DNA of 26,867 bases from Cellvibrionaceae bacterium (GTDB lineage Bacteria > Pseudomonadota > Gammaproteobacteria > Pseudomonadales > Cellvibrionaceae). Positions 8,129 to 17,188 of the stretch are shown one piece after another. The translations under genes and the position numbers were made by a program. The notes under the pieces were generated by a model. The model saw only the letters and a program-made list of their open reading frames with translations. It was not told the origin of the DNA and made no database searches. Positions within the stretch are counted from its first letter, which is position 1. Every line of letters starts with the position of its first letter. The stretch spans positions 1 to 26,867 of the forward strand of contig JAGKXD010000057.1 in assembly GCA_021151525.1 (NCBI GenBank). The letters run 5' to 3'.

Positions 8129-9442
8129 TTAACGTTGGGCGCCAGCTTTGATGATTTCGTCATAGCTGGTTTCTACGTCAGCTACCTTGGCTTGGGTGAG
8201 AATATGATCAACAACTTGATCTTCAAGCACTGCAGATTCAACACCCGCCAGCAATTCTTGATTGCTATTGTAGTACTCAACAACCTCTTTAGGCTCTTGA
8301 TAGGTTGAAGCAATTTCCTCAATCATTGCACGAACACGCTTTGCATCCGGCTTAAGCTTGTTGCTTTTAACAATCTCACCAACAATCAATCCCAGGGTTA
8401 CGCGACGATTCGCCTCTTCCTGAAACATAGTGTCTGGTAAAAGCGCCTTTACATCAAAATTTTGCTGTTGACCACCAAAACGCTGCAGCATTTGATTGCG
8501 CAATACCTGAATTTCATTGGCAACAAGCGCCTTAGGTACTTCTGTTGTATGTGAAGCAATCAGGGCATCCATTACCTGGACTTTAACCTTGGCCTTAAGC
8601 GCATTTGCCAGTTCACGATCCATGTTTGCTTTTACTTCTTTGCGGAATTGCTTTTCGCCGCCTTTTTCCACGCCAAATTTTTGGAAAAATTCTTTTTTCA
8701 GCTCAGGTAATTGGGCTTCAGATACGCTGTTTACGGTGATAACAAACTCTGCGGCAGCACCCTTCAGTTCCTCCGCCTGATAATCGGCAGGGAAAGTTAC
8801 TGAAACAGTTTTCTGTTCGCCTGCTTTCATGCCCAGGATACCCTCTTCGAAACCGGGAATCATGGACTTGGAGCCTAATACCAGTTTATGGTTGTCAGCC
8901 TTGCCACCAGCAAACTCAACACCATCTTTTGTGCCAACAAAATTGATGTCAACCTGATCGCCGTCTGCTGCAACACGATCCACCACGGACCAAGTTGCCT
9001 GATGCTTGCGCAGCACTTCAACCATGTTGTCTACATCGGCTTCAGTTACTTCAGCCTTGTAACGAGTGATTTCATAAGCAGACAGATCGCTGAGAGCGAC
9101 ACTTGGATAAACTTCAAACGTGGCAATATATTCGAGATCCTTTCCTGCAGCCAATTGCTTTGGTTGGATAGAGGGCTGACCTGCAGGCTTAACATTCTCT
9201 TTTTGCACCGCCGCATAGAAAGAGCGGCTGATTACATCTCCAACAACTTCTTGACGAATGCCAGCACCAAAGCGCTGCTTCACCACTGACAAAGGCACCT
9301 TACCCTTGCGGAAACCTTTAATGCTGACACTGCGGGCAGCCTGCTTTAAACGATTTTCAACTTCGTTTTCTACTTGCTCCGCAGGTACGCCCACAGTCAG
9401 GCGGCGTTCCAATCCAGATGTTGTTTCAAGTGAAACCTGCAT
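8129..9442 (-). CDS. tig: Trigger factor (ribosome-bound chaperone and prolyl isomerase)
   Basis: Trigger factor binds the ribosomal exit tunnel at protein L23 and shields nascent chains. The ribosome-binding signature GFRKGKVP is at residues 43-50 (FRK at 44-46). An FKBP-type isomerase domain follows at about 155-245 (GDQVDINFVGTKDGVEFAGG to the end of the VTFPADY region), and the C-terminal helical chaperone arms fill the rest. The 437-residue length is normal. The ATG at 9442 has GAGG six bases upstream. It heads the tig-clpP-clpX-lon series and lies 65 bp after tRNA-Leu on the same strand, so part of its transcription may come from the tRNA promoter. Confidence 0.97.
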   Translation of the reverse strand: MQVSLETTSGLERRLTVGVPAEQVENEVENRLKQAARSVSIKGFRKGKVPLSVVKQRFGAGIRQEVVGDVISRSFYAAVQKENVKPAGQPSIQPKQLAAGKDLEYIATFEVYPSVALSDLSAYEITRYKAEVTEADVDNMVEVLRKHQATWSVVDRVAADGDQVDINFVGTKDGVEFAGGKADNHKLVLGSKSMIPGFEEGILGMKAGEQKTVSVTFPADYQAEELKGAAAEFVITVNSVSEAQLPELKKEFFQKFGVEKGGEKQFRKEVKANMDRELANALKAKVKVQVMDALIASHTTEVPKALVANEIQVLRNQMLQRFGGQQQNFDVKALLPDTMFQEEANRRVTLGLIVGEIVKSNKLKPDAKRVRAMIEEIASTYQEPKEVVEYYNSNQELLAGVESAVLEDQVVDHILTQAKVADVETSYDEIIKAGAQR

Positions 9443-9507
9443 ATGTGCCTCGTGAAATAACTAATGTTTGGCAGTCGATCGGGCATTTTTATTAAAACCC
9501 GGAAATA

Positions 9508-9592
9508 TGGTGCGGACGGAGAGACTCGAACTCTCACACCTCACGGCGCCAGAACCTAAACCTGGTGTGTCTACCAATTTCACCACGTCCGC
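9508..9592 (-). tRNA. tRNA-Leu (anticodon UAG)
   Basis: The minus strand folds as a class II tRNA. The acceptor arms GCGGACG and CGTCCGC are perfectly paired, and the anticodon stem CCAGG/TCTGG encloses loop TTTAGGT with anticodon TAG (bases 9558-9556). A long variable arm (GCC GTGA GGT region) follows, and the T arm is GAGAG/CTCTC around TTCGAGT. CCA is encoded (9510-9508). A tRNA-Leu immediately upstream of tig is also found in pseudomonads. Confidence 0.97.
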
Positions 9593-9657
9593 ATTGGGTC
9601 GCCTATTATCACCAAGTGAGAATAAGCACTGACTAAATCTTATTGCGCTTTAACTAT

Positions 9658-9687
9658 TTGATTTTTAATGCTTTTTATAAAAATCAA
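9658..9687. repeat. A/T-rich inverted repeat between the topA-linked gene and tRNA-Leu
   Basis: A perfect 10-bp inverted repeat TTGATTTTTA/TAAAAATCAA has a 10-nt spacer. It lies 73 bp past the stop of the minus-strand gene at 9760-10284 and 66 bp upstream of the tRNA. It has almost no GC in the stem, so it would be a weak terminator; an operator-like role near the tRNA promoter is equally possible. Confidence 0.4.
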
Positions 9688-9759
9688 CGGGTCGGTTGCG
9701 CGAAGGGTGCTGATTGTGCCACAGTCATTATGCAGCTTCAACTTTTTATGTAACGATTG

Positions 9760-10284
9760 TTAATACTCAACACCGGTTTCACGCTGCCGCAAAATGAGAG
9801 CTTTGAACTCTCCCACCCAATCAGCCAATATTTTCACATCCAGCTCGGTATTTTCCTGAGGCTCGCCCCGGGAAAGATCAACGAGTTCTATCATGCCTTC
9901 CTGTGTAAATGCTTTCTTCTCAGATCTTTTTGGGGGGGATGTGAAAACCAATTTATAACGATGATGCAGTTGGCTCAACCAGCTCCCATCCTGAGCGAAG
10001 AGAGACTGAAGCTCTACAAGTTCCGATGGCTGCTTACCCAATTGATTAAGCGCATTAGTTAAAGAATCCAATGAATTGATAAGTTCAGGCATTTTAAAGC
10101 CATTTGTCTCAGCAAGCTCGCGCAGATAGAAATGAAATGCTGTATGTAAATGAAGTAACACTGATTCTTGAATAGCCCTAAACCGCAAGCTTCCTGTTTG
10201 AACAGCTTCAGAATCAGCGGCAAGCAAAAGCATCGCAGAAGCAAAACCAAGCTTTTGGTTAACCAAGGAAAGATGTGTACTCAT
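9760..10284 (-). CDS. Small helical protein next to topA, unknown function (DUF6586-like)
   Basis: A 174-residue soluble protein with no signal peptide or membrane segment. It is predicted to be mostly helical from its pattern (SLVNQKLGFASAMLLLAA, ESVLLHLHTAFHFYLRELAE). A charged segment SPPKRSEKKAF near residues 115-125 divides the helical N-terminus from an acidic C-terminus ending in a helix with ILADWVGEFKALILRQR. Similar small proteins are encoded downstream of topA in pseudomonads, and I recall the family name DUF6586, without certainty. It follows topA by 69 bp on the same strand with no convincing terminator between, so it is probably co-transcribed. The ribosome binding site is weak. 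No motif points to an activity. Confidence 0.75.
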   Translation of the reverse strand: MSTHLSLVNQKLGFASAMLLLAADSEAVQTGSLRFRAIQESVLLHLHTAFHFYLRELAETNGFKMPELINSLDSLTNALNQLGKQPSELVELQSLFAQDGSWLSQLHHRYKLVFTSPPKRSEKKAFTQEGMIELVDLSRGEPQENTELDVKILADWVGEFKALILRQRETGVEY

Positions 10285-10353
10285 GCGTTAACTACGGAAA
10301 GAGTTGAAAAGATGTAGCTGACGGGCACTCAATGTACCCGCCAACCTAATAGA

Positions 10354-12972
10354 CTATTTTTGTACCTGCCACTTACCCGCACTATAGAAAGCCTTCCACC
10401 CGGTTGCCTTGCCATTCACTTCAGTTTGAACGTATTGTTCTTTGGTCTTGCGGCTAAAACGAATAATGGCTTTATTACCCTCTGGATCCTCGGTTGGTGC
10501 AGATAACAGGAAATGATACTTCGGATCAATCTGATCCTTGTAAGGCAGCAGCTCTTCCACTAGCGGAGCGCGCGTCTCCCTATTTTTAGGGAATTGACTG
10601 GCAGCCAGAAACAAGCCGGCCGCCCCATCGCGCAAGACGTAATGATCATCCACCTTTTCACAACGCAACTCCGGCATGGCAATCGGCTCCACTTTCGGTG
10701 GTGCAGCTTCGCCACTTTTAAGCAGCTTACGAGTGTTCTTGCACTCGCTATTGGTACAACCAAAGTACTTACCGAAACGTCCTGTTTTAAGTTGCATTTC
10801 ACTGCCGCACTTATCACATTCGATGGTTGGCCCTTCGTAACCCTTCAGCCTGTAGCTCCCCTGCTCTACCTCGTAACCCGGGCAATCCGGATTGTTACCA
10901 CAAATATGCAACTTGCGATTTTCGTCCAGCAGATACGAGTCCATTGCTGAATTACAGAGCTTACAGCGATGCTTTGATCTAAGTTGACGGGATTCAGCTT
11001 CTTCATCTGCCTCGGCGTCGATGACCTCGTCGCCAGAAACTAGATTCATAGTATTTTTACAACGCTCCTTTGGCGACAATGCATAACCGGAACAACCTAA
11101 AAACACACCGGTACTGCCGGTGCGAATCTGCATGTGACGACCACAGAGGTTACATGAGATATCGGTGTCGGTTGGGTCGTTAGCACGCATACCTCTGGTA
11201 GCACTGGAAGCGGACTCCAGTTTTTTACTAAATCCCGCATAAAATTCATCAAGCAGATCGCGCCAATTTTTTCCACCTTGCGCAACCGTATCAAGGGCAT
11301 CTTCCATAGTTGCGGTAAAACCGTAATCCATTAAATCATCAAAGCTTTCAACCAGTCGTTCAGTAACAATATCGCCCATTTTTTCGGCGTAGAAGCGACG
11401 ATTGTCCTGGCGCACATAACCCCGCTCCTGAATGGTGGAAATAATCGCTGCATAGGTAGATGGCCGACCTATAGCACGCTTCTCCAATTCCTTTACCAAA
11501 CTGGCTTCCGTGTAACGCGCTGGCGGCTTGGTGAAATGTTGCTGGGGGTTCAATTTAATCAGTGGCAACACCTGTCCCACTTTCATCTCGGGTAATACAA
11601 CGTCTTCATCTTTTTTAGCAACCTGCGGCAGCACCTTGGTAAAGCCATCAAAGCGAATGACACGACCACGCGTACGTAGCTCATATTCACCTGCCTGAAC
11701 TACGACGCTGGTACTGGTGTATTCTGCTGGCGTCATTTGACAGGCGACAAATTGTTGCCAGATAAGACCATAAAGACGCTCAGCATCACGCTCCATACCA
11801 CTCAACTGGTTGGGTAATACATCGACATTGGATGGGCGAATGGCTTCGTGGGCCTCCTGTGCCCCCTCTTTACTTGAATAAATGACCGGTGACTCCGGCA
11901 AGTAGGGTTTACCATAATGACCAAGAATATATTCGCGACAATTATCGACTGCCTCTTTACTGAGGTTAGTAGAATCAGTACGCATATAGGTGATGTAACC
12001 TGCTTCGTAAAGACGCTGGGCCATCATCATGGTTTTCTTAACACCAAACCCGAGCCTGGTGCTGGCTGCCTGTTGCAAGGTTGAGGTGATAAATGGGGCG
12101 GAGGGTTTTGATTGGGTCGGCTTATCTTCGCGGTTGACAACTTTATAAGTAGCACCTTGTAACGCAGCAACCGCGACCATGGTTTGTGCTTCGTTAATGG
12201 GTTTGAAAGCCTCATCACCTTGCTTCTTAACCTCAAAAGCAACGGGCTCTTTATCTGATTTTAAATCAGCAAATAACGTCCAGTATTCTTCTGGCACGAA
12301 AGCGCGAATCTCGCGCTCGCGCTCCACCACCAGGCGCACAGCGACTGACTGCACTCGACCTGCAGACAAACCACGAGCTACCTTCTCCCACAACAGCGGC
12401 GAAACCATATAACCAACCACGCGATCCAAAAAGCGTCGCGCTTGTTGTGCATCTACGCGGTTTTGATCAATTGGGCCGGGGGTTTTAAATGCATTTTGAA
12501 TAGCTGACTTGGTGATTTCATTAAATACGACCCGACGGTAACGGGACTCATCCCCACCAATAGCCTCGCGCAAGTGCCAGGCAATCGCTTCTCCCTCTCT
12601 ATCCAAGTCGGTTGCGAGGTAGACGGTATCAGCCTTTTCGGCGAGTTTTCTCAACTCATCTACAACTTTTTCCTTTCCAGGGAGAATTTCATATTGGGCC
12701 TCCCAATTGTTCTCTGGATCAATTCCCATACGATTGATGAGCTGGCTTTTGCTCTTCTGGGCTTGATAGCGCGCCTTATCTTCAGCAGACATTTTTCTAG
12801 TGGCCGCAGCTTGTTTTGCCCGTTCTTTTGCATCAACCGGTTTAGCGCCACCACTGGTTGGCAGGTCGCGGATATGACCAATACTGGACTTTACGACAAA
12901 GTCGTTCCCCAAGTATTTGTTAATGGTTTTTGCCTTCGCAGGCGACTCAACGATAACTAAGGATTTACCCAT
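10354..12972 (-). CDS. topA: DNA topoisomerase I (type IA)
   Basis: TopA relaxes negative supercoils by transient single-strand cleavage. The N-terminal TOPRIM domain starts with SLVIVESPAKAKTI and carries the metal-binding DLDRE motif (Asp122, Asp124, Glu126). The active-site tyrosine is Tyr329 in GYITYMRTDST. The C-terminal part has three four-cysteine zinc ribbons: CNLC...CSGY...C, CKLC...CGNNPDC and CDKC...CTNSEC. These contact DNA and RNA polymerase in E. coli TopA. A basic C-terminal tail follows. At 872 residues the length and domain set are those of gammaproteobacterial TopA. No strong Shine-Dalgarno precedes the ATG at 12972, but the N-terminus aligns with the family start. Confidence 0.97.
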   Translation of the reverse strand: MGKSLVIVESPAKAKTINKYLGNDFVVKSSIGHIRDLPTSGGAKPVDAKERAKQAAATRKMSAEDKARYQAQKSKSQLINRMGIDPENNWEAQYEILPGKEKVVDELRKLAEKADTVYLATDLDREGEAIAWHLREAIGGDESRYRRVVFNEITKSAIQNAFKTPGPIDQNRVDAQQARRFLDRVVGYMVSPLLWEKVARGLSAGRVQSVAVRLVVEREREIRAFVPEEYWTLFADLKSDKEPVAFEVKKQGDEAFKPINEAQTMVAVAALQGATYKVVNREDKPTQSKPSAPFITSTLQQAASTRLGFGVKKTMMMAQRLYEAGYITYMRTDSTNLSKEAVDNCREYILGHYGKPYLPESPVIYSSKEGAQEAHEAIRPSNVDVLPNQLSGMERDAERLYGLIWQQFVACQMTPAEYTSTSVVVQAGEYELRTRGRVIRFDGFTKVLPQVAKKDEDVVLPEMKVGQVLPLIKLNPQQHFTKPPARYTEASLVKELEKRAIGRPSTYAAIISTIQERGYVRQDNRRFYAEKMGDIVTERLVESFDDLMDYGFTATMEDALDTVAQGGKNWRDLLDEFYAGFSKKLESASSATRGMRANDPTDTDISCNLCGRHMQIRTGSTGVFLGCSGYALSPKERCKNTMNLVSGDEVIDAEADEEAESRQLRSKHRCKLCNSAMDSYLLDENRKLHICGNNPDCPGYEVEQGSYRLKGYEGPTIECDKCGSEMQLKTGRFGKYFGCTNSECKNTRKLLKSGEAAPPKVEPIAMPELRCEKVDDHYVLRDGAAGLFLAASQFPKNRETRAPLVEELLPYKDQIDPKYHFLLSAPTEDPEGNKAIIRFSRKTKEQYVQTEVNGKATGWKAFYSAGKWQVQK

Positions 12973-13299
12973 GATGGTCAGAAATATCTCAATATAGAGG
13001 AAGGCTGTGCAATGATGAAAAATATGCCAAACTAATACTGCAGAGCGTTCGAAAAGGCTAAACTAGCATTCAAAGGTGCGCATATATAAGACCTGATCCT
13101 TAAGGGGTCAAGCGCTAATTTCCATGAAGACTTATAGTCGAGCCGCAGGATTCATGCAAAATCGATCGCAATAAATGACTTGATACGACGTTAAGTTTTC
13201 TATGTAATACGCTGATTTTAAATAACTTTAACGAAAAAAATGAATTTTAAAAAAACGCTCATACCTTAATAGCCATACACCCATTCAGATAAGCCAAGA
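12973..13299. other. Divergent intergenic region between topA and the 13300 gene
   Basis: The 327 bp are A/T-rich and contain no convincing gene, tRNA or terminator. They must carry the topA promoter (minus strand) and the promoter of the plus-strand gene at 13300. Several weak sigma-70-like combinations exist on the topA side, none clearly best. A somewhat better one for the plus strand is listed separately. Confidence 0.6.
13180..13208 (+). promoter_or_regulatory. Weak candidate promoter for the 13300 gene
   Basis: TTGATA (13180-13185), a 17-bp spacer and TGTAAT (13203-13208) fit a sigma-70 promoter, about 92 bp before the start codon. The -10 is imperfect and the region is A/T-rich, so chance matches are common. 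Confidence 0.3.
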
Positions 13300-14013
13300 A
13301 TGACCCTGATTGTTATACTCGTTTTTTTGATGCTAATCACACTTATTGCCGTAAGTGTGGTTAACCGCATACAGCAGCGCCAGCGGGAGCGGCGCCTGCA
13401 ACAACGTCGTTTACGTGTACAAGCAGATGAGCTGGGAGAGGTGGTTGGCTGCCTTGAGCAGACCATCCCTAATAGGGTAATCACCAAACACATCAATGAC
13501 ATGATCATTGAGTTACAACACCAGATGTTGGCGCTGGAAGACAAAAACCCGGAACATATCGAAGCAGCAATCCGCAAAAGTGAATTTCACTCGGAGGAAA
13601 TGCTTAACCCCCAAACTCGCCCGCCAGTGAGTTATCAACGCGAGAGCGATGCCCAAATCGCCAAAACTCAGCTGCATTTAAATGAGGCCATGCATCTGAT
13701 TACTCAATTGGCTGCCCGAGGAGTAATTAATGAGGTAGAGCTGGAAGCCTATTTAGCTGAGTTGCGCTGGGCTTATCTGATGGTTTCGGTAATGTCTTAT
13801 GTTGGCCAGGGGGATAAATCCATGGCGATTAGCGATCGTTTTTCTGCCCAAGCCTTTTATCGCAAGGCGCAGCAATTACTGATGGAATCCATGCATCAAG
13901 ATCCACGCAGGCTAAAAATGATTAAAGAATTGAGTGAGATGGTGGACGGCGATAGAGTTAGTTTGAGTCGTGAATTGCAGTCGCCAACATCTGCCGCACT
14001 CAAGTTGCATTAG
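13300..14013 (+). CDS. Uncharacterised membrane-anchored coiled-coil protein
   Basis: A 237-residue protein of unknown function. Residues about 2-21 (TLIVILVFLMLITLIAVSVV) form one hydrophobic segment with no cleavage site, so it is probably anchored in the inner membrane. A strongly basic, heptad-like stretch (RIQQRQRERRLQQRRLRVQ) follows immediately, which places the bulk in the cytoplasm by the positive-inside rule. The rest is helical and rich in Gln, Glu and Met, with no catalytic motif seen. It is divergent from topA and its last 14 bp overlap the end of the minus-strand gene 14000-14494, another single-TM protein with a basic juxtamembrane region. The ribosome binding site is weak (AAGCCAAGA region). 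Confidence 0.8.
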   Translation: MTLIVILVFLMLITLIAVSVVNRIQQRQRERRLQQRRLRVQADELGEVVGCLEQTIPNRVITKHINDMIIELQHQMLALEDKNPEHIEAAIRKSEFHSEEMLNPQTRPPVSYQRESDAQIAKTQLHLNEAMHLITQLAARGVINEVELEAYLAELRWAYLMVSVMSYVGQGDKSMAISDRFSAQAFYRKAQQLLMESMHQDPRRLKMIKELSEMVDGDRVSLSRELQSPTSAALKLH

Positions 14014-14494
14014 TCTGCAGATCTTTTAGTAACTTAATCAGTATATTGAGCACTTCCAAGTCCTCTTTTTCACTCCATAGCACACAGGTTCCCGCCTCCC
14101 CCTGGCTTATCAATGTTACCGACTCGGGCAGGTTAGGCAGATACTCATGTAAAAGCTTGTTGATTTCTGCACTTGGGCGATATTCCCCATTCCAATCCCA
14201 ATCACGATAGAAATTTCCTTCATGCTCATATCCGGTACGCATCAATGTCCAGGTTGGCAATGGTTGTGTCTGTGGTGCAGGGACGATGTAGTAGGCAGGA
14301 GTTGGCTCTGGTTCATCCATATCTGTTCTGCGTCTGGGTGCCTTACGCAACCCAAAACGAACACCCTGTTGCGCCGCATGTACGCGCAGGTTTTCTCTGC
14401 GGCGTTGCGCCGGTTTTGGCCTAAGCATGGAGATAGGCCCCATAATCAATCCTATTGCTACCAATATAAAAATAAATAGCCAGACACTCATAGA
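14000..14494 (-). CDS. Uncharacterised single-TM protein with basic linker
   Basis: A 164-residue protein of unknown function when started at the ATG at 14494, which has TTGGGGT about seven bases upstream; a GTG six codons earlier lacks a suitable site. Residues about 2-20 (SVWLFIFILVAIGLIMGPI) are a membrane anchor. An Arg-rich cytoplasmic stretch (RPKPAQRRRENLR, then FGLRKAPRRR) follows, then a Pro-rich linker. An aromatic C-terminal part contains EGNFYRDWDWNGEYRPS and ends in a hydrophobic helix (LEVLNILIKLLKDL). Its stop codon lies within the end of the opposing gene 13300-14013. No domain is recognised. Confidence 0.75.
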   Translation of the reverse strand, partial: SMSVWLFIFILVAIGLIMGPISMLRPKPAQRRRENLRVHAAQQGVRFGLRKAPRRRTDMDEPEPTPAYYIVPAPQTQPLPTWTLMRTGYEHEGNFYRDWDWNGEYRPSAEINKLLHEYLPNLPESVTLISQGEAGTCVLWSEKEDLEVLNILIKLLKDLQTNAT

Positions 14495-14642
14495 AAACCC
14501 CAAAAGATTCACAAATGCTTAAACGGGCTTGGATTAATCTCGACTTGAGCTACCTTTTGTTTAAGGATCGTTTTGTTTATCGCTTAACTTGTTTATAACC
14601 TAGTCTTAGTATTCAACACGGATTCACAGCGAGGTGAAAATC

Positions 14643-15104
14643 ATGAATGAGGCCATCAGTTATCGCCACATTATCGTCGGCGTTGACTTATCCGAGGATT
14701 GCCCGAAAGTGATTGCGCGCGCGGCGGGCATTGCCCGTGTGTGCAATGCCAAATTGACACTTGCCTATGTACTTGAACCCATTGCTTTTGCCTACGGCGG
14801 AGATATGCCGGTAGACCTTAGCGGTGTACAAGAACAGCAAGTTCAAAAAGCCAGTACTGAATTAACTTTGCTTGCAAAATCCACCGACTATCCAATCCAG
14901 CAACAACATGTACTGGTTGGCCAACCAGCGGCGGAGCTTCACTATCTCGCCGAACAGGAAGATGCAGATTTGATTGTGGTGGGAAGTCACGGGCGCAAAG
15001 GTTTTGCACTGCTACTCGGCTCAACCCCCAATAGCGTTTTGCATGGTGCCACCTGTGACGTATTGGCTGTTCTCGTGAAAAAGCAAACAGATTTGCCCGA
15101 GTAA
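14643..15104 (+). CDS. Universal stress protein, UspA family
   Basis: A 153-residue single-domain Usp protein. It opens with the family strand HIIVGVDLSEDC and ends with the nucleotide-binding-type motif VVGSHGRKGFALLLGSTPNSVLH (residues about 113-134), which has the GxxG-x8-GS form usual in proteobacterial UspA homologues, followed by CDVLAV. Such proteins are cytoplasmic dimers induced in stationary phase or stress; their exact role is seldom known. I prefer the ATG at 14643 over the GTG at 14634 because GAGG (14631-14634) is then eight bases upstream. It is monocistronic and converges on uup with only 15 bp between the stops and no clear terminator. Confidence 0.93.
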   Translation: MNEAISYRHIIVGVDLSEDCPKVIARAAGIARVCNAKLTLAYVLEPIAFAYGGDMPVDLSGVQEQQVQKASTELTLLAKSTDYPIQQQHVLVGQPAAELHYLAEQEDADLIVVGSHGRKGFALLLGSTPNSVLHGATCDVLAVLVKKQTDLPE

Positions 15105-15119
15105 TATTTCCACATCTAC

Positions 15120-17027
15120 TTATTCCTGCTGCATATCTTCAAGCTCGGCCCAGCGTTCAAAGCAATCATCAAGTTGTTGTTGCACCTGGGCCAGCTCCTG
15201 CAATTTTTTCTCTACCACCCCGGCGGATTGCGAATAGAAACCCTCAGCATTTGTTTCTGCCTGAAGTGACTCAAGTTGTAGTTCCAGCGCTTCAATTTTT
15301 TGCGGTAGTTCATCAAACTCTTTTTGGAATTTGTAACTTAATTTTTTGGATTTTGCCGGTGCCTTGGCTGGAGTGGCAGCAAGCTGCTGTAACGATGCCG
15401 AATCCGCAACAGCAGGAAGTTCGTCGGCCTGAGTCCATTTCCCACCCTGGCGAATCCAATCATCGTAACCGCCCACGTATTCGAGCACATTACCGCGACC
15501 TTCAAAGGCGATCACACTGGACACGATATTATTCAGGAAGGCGCGATCATGGCTTACCAGCAAAATAGTCCCTGGATAATCGATTAAGATCTCCTCCAGC
15601 AGTTCCAGCGTTTCCACGTCCAGATCATTGGTCGGTTCATCCAATACCAATAAGTTTGCTGCCTTGCTAAATAGTTTCGCGAGCAAAACCCGATTTCGCT
15701 CACCGCCTGACAAGGCTCTTAGTGGTGTGCGCGCACGTTCACCGCTAAAGAGAAAATCACTCAAGTAGGAAAATATATGCTTGGACTTGCCATCGATATC
15801 GATAAACTCCCGCCCTTCGGCAATGTTATCGACGGCATTTTTGTCCAAATCGAGCTGATCGCGCAGCTGATCAAAATAGGCTACTTGCAGATTGGTACCG
15901 AGTTTTACCTTGCCTGATTGCGGCTGTAACTCACCCAGAATCAATTTCAACAACGTGCTTTTACCTGCACCGTTAGCCCCTACCAATCCAATTCTGTCAC
16001 CGCGCATAATGCGTGCAGAAAATTGCTTGATAATCTGCTTTTCGCCCCAGGCAAAAACAACATCCGTCAATTCCGCCACTAATTTGCCGGAATCACCGCT
16101 GCTCGCCAGCGTAAAATTTGCTTTTCCAGTCACCTCTCGGCGCTGGGAGCGCTCTTCCCGCAAGGCCTTTAACGCGCGTACGCGGCCTTCGTTACGGGTG
16201 CGCCTCGCCTTGATGCCCTGACGAATCCAGACTTCTTCCTGCGCAAGCTTTTTATCAAATAACTCATTGTGACGGGCTTCGTCCGCAAGCGCCTGCTCCC
16301 GATAAACCAGGAAGCTTGCATAATCCCCCTGCCAATAGCGAATATGACCGCGATCCAACTCCACAATATGCGTAGCAAGTGCCTGCAGTAAGGAGCGATC
16401 ATGGGTGATAAAAATGAGTGCGCCGTTAAACGCAAGCAGTTGTTTTTCCAGCCACTCAATCGCGGCAATATCCAGATGGTTAGTGGGTTCGTCCAGCAAC
16501 AACACATCCGGTTCAAGTACCAGTGCCCGCGCCAATGCGACGCGGCGACGCCAACCGCCGGAAAGTTCGCGCATGTATCGATTGGCCGGTAAATCCAGAC
16601 GCGAAATAATCTCTTCTACTTTCTGCTGCAAGGCCCAGCCGTCGCGCGCTTCTATTTGCTGCTGTAATTGGCTCATGCGGGCTAATTGCTGGTCAGAAAT
16701 ATCGGCACTATGGGAAAGCTGGCGATACTCAGCCAGCAACTGCCCCACCCCTTCGCCGCCCGCCGCGACTGCATCAAATACCAACCGATCATCTGCCTCG
16801 GGTAAATCCTGCTCCAGCCGTGCAATACGAATACCGTTTTGGCGAATGACCTCGCCTTTATCCAGATCGACCTCACCGGCAATCACTTTTAGCAAGCTGG
16901 ATTTGCCTGCACCGTTGCGACCAATCAAACACACTCGCTGGCCTTTTTCGATACTCAACTCGACCTCGTCCAGCAGAATTTGCAGGCCGTAGCCGAGATA
17001 AGCTTTTTCAATTTTAATCAAAGACAT
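15120..17027 (-). CDS. uup: ABC-F family ATPase Uup
   Basis: Uup is a soluble ABC-F protein with two tandem ATPase domains and no membrane part. It is linked to ribosome function and, in E. coli, to suppression of transposon precise excision. Domain 1 has Walker A GRNGAGKS (36-43), signature LSGGW (155-159) and Walker B LLLDEPTNHLD (176-186). The interdomain linker contains the Uup-type IKARRTRNEGRVRALKALR (about 272-290). Domain 2 has Walker A GANGAGKS (350-357), LSGGERNRV and LLVLDEPTNDLD. A C-terminal coiled coil (about 565-635), the DNA-binding region of Uup, follows. The 635 residues equal the E. coli length. The ribosome binding site is poor. It is divergent from slt. Confidence 0.93.
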   Translation of the reverse strand: MSLIKIEKAYLGYGLQILLDEVELSIEKGQRVCLIGRNGAGKSSLLKVIAGEVDLDKGEVIRQNGIRIARLEQDLPEADDRLVFDAVAAGGEGVGQLLAEYRQLSHSADISDQQLARMSQLQQQIEARDGWALQQKVEEIISRLDLPANRYMRELSGGWRRRVALARALVLEPDVLLLDEPTNHLDIAAIEWLEKQLLAFNGALIFITHDRSLLQALATHIVELDRGHIRYWQGDYASFLVYREQALADEARHNELFDKKLAQEEVWIRQGIKARRTRNEGRVRALKALREERSQRREVTGKANFTLASSGDSGKLVAELTDVVFAWGEKQIIKQFSARIMRGDRIGLVGANGAGKSTLLKLILGELQPQSGKVKLGTNLQVAYFDQLRDQLDLDKNAVDNIAEGREFIDIDGKSKHIFSYLSDFLFSGERARTPLRALSGGERNRVLLAKLFSKAANLLVLDEPTNDLDVETLELLEEILIDYPGTILLVSHDRAFLNNIVSSVIAFEGRGNVLEYVGGYDDWIRQGGKWTQADELPAVADSASLQQLAATPAKAPAKSKKLSYKFQKEFDELPQKIEALELQLESLQAETNAEGFYSQSAGVVEKKLQELAQVQQQLDDCFERWAELEDMQQE

Positions 17028-17188
17028 AGAAAGAATAATTCAGGTAGTTTTACAACGAAAATGATACTGGCAGAAGCACCACTTGGCTGGTATTCTCAGT
17101 TGATCACGGGGCGCCAAAAAGCGCCGCATCATATCCCACCAGCCAGGCATAACCAACCCGCCAGGTTTTATAATAATTTGAGGTTCCC

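Noticed and set aside
9690..9712. Sigma-54-like TGGCAC element on the minus strand upstream of tRNA-Leu
   Set aside because: The matching GC of the -12 element is two bases too close, so the required spacing is not met.
10320..10336. Hairpin between topA and the 9760-10284 gene as a terminator
   Set aside because: The stem CGGG/CCCG is short, contains a mismatch beyond it and has no T run, so it does not separate the two genes.
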